Source: Serratia marcescens
GTDB taxonomy: Bacteria; Pseudomonadota; Gammaproteobacteria; Enterobacterales; Enterobacteriaceae
Direction of reading: 5' to 3'
NCBI RefSeq assembly: GCF_001902635.1
Contig: NZ_MJAO01000006.1
Span: forward strand, 62,001 to 126,000
DNA: 64,000 bases
Shown: piece by piece, positions 61,455 to 64,000 of the stretch
Numbering within the stretch: position 1 is the stretch's first letter
How the letters are laid out: every line of letters begins with the position of its first letter
Notes under the pieces: model-generated
The model's input: only the letters and a program-made list of their open reading frames with translations
Databases searched by the model: none
Told to the model about the DNA's origin: nothing
Program-made: the position numbers and the translations under genes

Positions 61455-62333
61455 CTAAGACACTAACTCCAGCCCCGCCACGCGGCGCCAGTAGCCGTTG
61501 CAGTCGGCGTGGTCGGTCAAGGCCAAAGGCTGTTCACCACGCTCGTTGGCGCGGAAGGCGTCGATCTGCGCCAGCGTCTCGGCACCCTGCGGCGACAGCC
61601 GCACGATGTCCACCAGACCTTGCATGTTCTGCAACTCGTTGCCGAGGTTGTAGCAGTAGCCGCTCATGGTCTGAATGCCGTTGAGCACAAACACCTGCTG
61701 TTGTTCCTGCGACCGCATCATGCGGCCCTGCGGATACTTGATGCAGCAGGTTTCGCATTCGTCCTTGCCGCGGTTTTCCGAACGCGCGGTGAAGCAGCGC
61801 GCCGAATAGGCCAGCGGCAGATGGCCGTAGCTCAGCACCTCCACCTCGAAGTCGTGGCGGAAGCCCAGCTCGTCGCACTGCGCCAGCAGGTTGGCCAACC
61901 AGTCGCGCGACAGCTCGACCGGCATGCACCAGCGCATCATGCCCTGGCGGCGCAGCAGGCGCAGGGTATAAGCGTTGTAACAGTTCAGCGCATGACCGGC
62001 GACGAACGGCAGACCGCGCTCCGCCGCCATGTTCACCGCGCCCAGATCGTTGGCTTCGATCAGGAACTCGCCGTTCTCCACATAGCGCTTCAACTCATTC
62101 AGTTCGGACGGTGCCTGCAGCAACGCCAGCGTGGAGACAACCACCTGCTTGCCGCTGTGGGCGAGCTCGCGCGCCAACGCCAGCCAATCGCCGACCTTCA
62201 TCTCGCGTCGCTTGGTGCAGACGCTCTCGCCGAGGTAAATGATGTCGGCGCTGCTGTCCGCCGCCTGCTGATAGAACGCCGCGATGTCGTTTTTCGGCCA
62301 GTAGTAGAGCACCGGCCCCAGTGCGTATTTCAT
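61455..62333 (-). CDS. ubiV: O2-independent ubiquinone biosynthesis protein UbiV (YhbV)
   Basis: 292 residues from ATG 62333, the E. coli length; the frame extends upstream into ubiU without family support. U32 peptidase-like protein with the four cysteines known to hold a 4Fe-4S cluster in E. coli: Cys39, Cys180, Cys193 and Cys197 (motif ECETCC). With UbiU it carries out the hydroxylations of ubiquinone synthesis without oxygen. Begins 11 nt after ubiU. Confidence 0.97.
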   Translation of the reverse strand: MKYALGPVLYYWPKNDIAAFYQQAADSSADIIYLGESVCTKRREMKVGDWLALARELAHSGKQVVVSTLALLQAPSELNELKRYVENGEFLIEANDLGAVNMAAERGLPFVAGHALNCYNAYTLRLLRRQGMMRWCMPVELSRDWLANLLAQCDELGFRHDFEVEVLSYGHLPLAYSARCFTARSENRGKDECETCCIKYPQGRMMRSQEQQQVFVLNGIQTMSGYCYNLGNELQNMQGLVDIVRLSPQGAETLAQIDAFRANERGEQPLALTDHADCNGYWRRVAGLELVS

Positions 62334-62344
62334 GTTTCCTCCGG

Positions 62345-63340
62345 CTACTGCCATTTGCGGTGATAGGCGCCCAGCGTGGTCTGGGTACCCTCGGACATCG
62401 CGCCCAGCGTTTCCATCCAGGCGGCGTCGGCGCGGTAGGCGGTCGGATCGGCCTGGCAACGGTCGATCGCCTGGCGCCAGACGCGCGCCACCTGGCTGAC
62501 GTAAGCCGGGCTGCGCTGGCGGCCTTCGATCTTCACCGAGGCGATGTTGGCGGCCAGCAGCTCCGGCAGCAGTTCCAGCGTGTTGAGACTGGTGGGTTCT
62601 TCCAGCGCGTGGTAGCGCACGTCGTCCACCAGATAGCGCCCTTTACACAGCGTCGGGTAACCGGCTTTTTCATGGTCCTGGTAGCGGTCGATCAGCACGT
62701 CGTTCAGGCGCGACTCCATGCCCTGCGGGGTCTGCTGCCAGCGCACGAAGCGCGCCGGCGAACAGGCGCCGACGGTGTTCGGCGACTCGCCGGTCAGGTA
62801 GGAAGAGAGATAGCAGCGCCCCTCGGCCATGATGCACAGGCTGCCGAAGGCGAACACTTCCAGCGGCACCGGGCTGGTGCGCGCCAGCTGTTTCACCTGG
62901 TGCATCGACAGCACGCGCGGCAGCACCACCCGGCCCACCTCGAAGTTACGTTGGTAGAAACGGATCGCCTCCTCGTTGGTGGCGGAAGCCTGCACCGAGA
63001 CATGGCGCTCCAGCTGCGGGTAGCGTTGGGTGGCGTATTCCAGCATCGCCAGGTCCGCCAGAATCAGCGCGTCGGCGCCCAGTTGGGCCGCCATATCCAC
63101 CGCACGCTGCCAGCGGGCGTAGCCGTCGGGATGGGCGAAGGTGTTGATGGCGATATGCAGTTTGCGGCCGTGGCGGTGCACGTAATCGACCGCTTCCTGC
63201 AGCTTTTTCTCGGTGAAGTTGAGGCCGGCGAAGTGGCGCGCGTTGGTATCGTCTTTCAGACCGATGTAAACGGCGTCGGCGCCGTTATCCACCGCGGCCT
63301 TCAGGGCCGGCAGGTTGCCGGCGGGACAAAGCAGCTCCAT
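62345..63340 (-). CDS. ubiU: O2-independent ubiquinone biosynthesis protein UbiU (YhbU)
   Basis: 331 residues from ATG 63340, the E. coli length (MELLCPAGNLPALKAAVDNGAD). U32 family; Cys169, Cys176, Cys193 and Cys232 match the 4Fe-4S ligands of E. coli UbiU exactly. Forms a complex with UbiV and acts under anaerobic conditions together with UbiT. Divergent from ubiT, and first gene of the ubiU-ubiV operon. Confidence 0.97.
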   Translation of the reverse strand: MELLCPAGNLPALKAAVDNGADAVYIGLKDDTNARHFAGLNFTEKKLQEAVDYVHRHGRKLHIAINTFAHPDGYARWQRAVDMAAQLGADALILADLAMLEYATQRYPQLERHVSVQASATNEEAIRFYQRNFEVGRVVLPRVLSMHQVKQLARTSPVPLEVFAFGSLCIMAEGRCYLSSYLTGESPNTVGACSPARFVRWQQTPQGMESRLNDVLIDRYQDHEKAGYPTLCKGRYLVDDVRYHALEEPTSLNTLELLPELLAANIASVKIEGRQRSPAYVSQVARVWRQAIDRCQADPTAYRADAAWMETLGAMSEGTQTTLGAYHRKWQ

Positions 63341-63598
63341 AGATTTATCCTGGCTTAACCGTACGCCCGGCCGGGCGCACGCTGTCTTTAAAGGTTGCCG
63401 ACGGCGGTGTTCCGCCGGCAAACGCGAATTGGGGAGGCCATTTTAGGCAAAGGGTGGCGCGCAGGTTTTGATTTGAGGCAGCTTATGGCGTATTGATAAA
63501 CATGGCGGTGAAATGCACTATTTGTTGATATAGACCGCTGAAGCCGCGCGTCAGTGTGGCAAAATAGCGGTAGTCCGTATTGAAAGGAGTGGATGACC

Positions 63599-64000
63599 GT
63601 GTTGGAACAACTACGAGCACGCCTTGTGCGCCAGGGGCCGTCGCTGCTGCGCATACCGCTGAAATTCACGCCGTTCGCTCTGCAGCGCCAGCTGCTGCAA
63701 CAGGTGCTGAGCTGGCAGTTCCGCCAGGCGTTGGCGGATGGCGATCTGGAATTTCTCGAATCGCGCTGGTTGAAGATCGAAGTTCGCGATCTGGCGCTAC
63801 AATGGTTTATGACGGTAGAAAACGACAAACTGGTGGTCAGCCAGCACGCCGAAGCGGACGTCAGCTTCAGCGGCGACGCCAACGATCTGATCCTGATCGC
63901 GGCGCGCAAGCAAGATCCGGATACGCTGTTCTTTCAGCGTCGGCTGCAGATTGAAGGGGATACCGAATTGGGCCTGTATGTGAAAAATTTGATGGATGCC
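63599..64000 (+). CDS. ubiT: Anaerobic ubiquinone biosynthesis accessory factor UbiT (YhbT), 5' part
   Basis: 134 codons are present and the frame is open at the window end, so the C-terminus is missing. Start taken as GTG 63599 (AAGGAG 9 nt upstream, matching the E. coli N-terminus); ATG 63593 is in frame but only 3 nt from that site. An SCP2 sterol-carrier-like domain with SWQFRQALADGDLEFLESRW and ARKQDPDTLFFQRRLQIEGDTELGLYVKN near-identical to E. coli. It binds lipids and is required for O2-independent ubiquinone synthesis. Confidence 0.95.
   Translation, partial: MLEQLRARLVRQGPSLLRIPLKFTPFALQRQLLQQVLSWQFRQALADGDLEFLESRWLKIEVRDLALQWFMTVENDKLVVSQHAEADVSFSGDANDLILIAARKQDPDTLFFQRRLQIEGDTELGLYVKNLMDA

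Noticed and set aside
63468-63529. FNR sites between ubiT and ubiU as a feature
   Set aside because: Only TTGAT half-sites are present; no complete palindrome, so kept as a finding and not annotated.

Overview
The window is a stretch of enterobacterial core chromosome, almost certainly Serratia (S. marcescens-like). Nearly every protein is a close full-length counterpart of an E. coli K-12 protein, the DNA is GC-rich with a strong G/C third-position bias, the gene order is that of Enterobacterales, and there is an ERIC-type intergenic repeat. The genus call is inference from gene content and order. I see no prophage, insertion sequence, CRISPR array or rRNA operon.

Layout. (1) 1-22.5 kb matches the E. 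coli segment around rpsF: a DUF1471 gene, rpsF-priB-rpsR-rplI, a DUF488 gene, ytfB, fklB, ytfE, cpdB, cysQ, ytfJ, ytfK, paeA(ytfL), msrA, tamA-tamB-ytfP, ppa, a methyl-accepting chemotaxis protein, fbp and mpl. (2) At about 22.5 kb the order jumps to a different E. coli region: two tandem DUF1471 genes, argR, mdh, an nlp/sfsB gene facing a Mu-repressor-like gene, ispB, rplU-rpmA-yhbE-obgE, dacB-basR-basS, greA, yhbY, rlmE-ftsH, folP-glmM, secG. (3) 40.6-53.2 kb holds tRNA-Leu(GAG), initiator tRNA-Met, then rimP-nusA-infB-rbfA-truB-rpsO-pnp-nlpI, the 26-codon yrbN and deaD. (4) 53.3-64 kb is more mixed: yedE-yedF, a yhbW monooxygenase, an HlyD plus two ABC-2 permease operon without an ATPase gene, a CecR-like TetR regulator, a creatinase-like M24 protein, and ubiV-ubiU facing ubiT, which is cut by the window end.

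How the genes work together. Most are for translation and RNA metabolism (ribosomal proteins S6, S18, L9, L21, L27, S15; IF2, NusA, RimP, RbfA, TruB, RlmE, PNPase, DeaD, ObgE, YhbY), envelope assembly (TamA/B, DacB, Mpl, GlmM, SecG, FtsH, NlpI, YtfB), quinone and central metabolism (IspB, Mdh, Fbp, Ppa, UbiTUV) and stress response (YtfE, MsrA, YtfK, BasRS, DUF1471 proteins). Regulatory sites seen directly include an NsrR operator at ytfE, a sigma-28 promoter at the chemoreceptor gene, ARG boxes at argR, a CRP-like site at a DUF1471 gene, the RNase III-type hairpin in the pnp leader, several sigma-70 promoters and many intrinsic terminators.

The least conventional parts are the ATPase-less export operon with its neighbours (56.0-61.3 kb), the divergent Ner-like/Mu-repressor-like pair with repeated motifs (25.7-26.5 kb), and the chemoreceptor sitting where E. 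coli carries a sugar ABC transporter. I cannot show that any of them is an undescribed system; they are the best candidates here.
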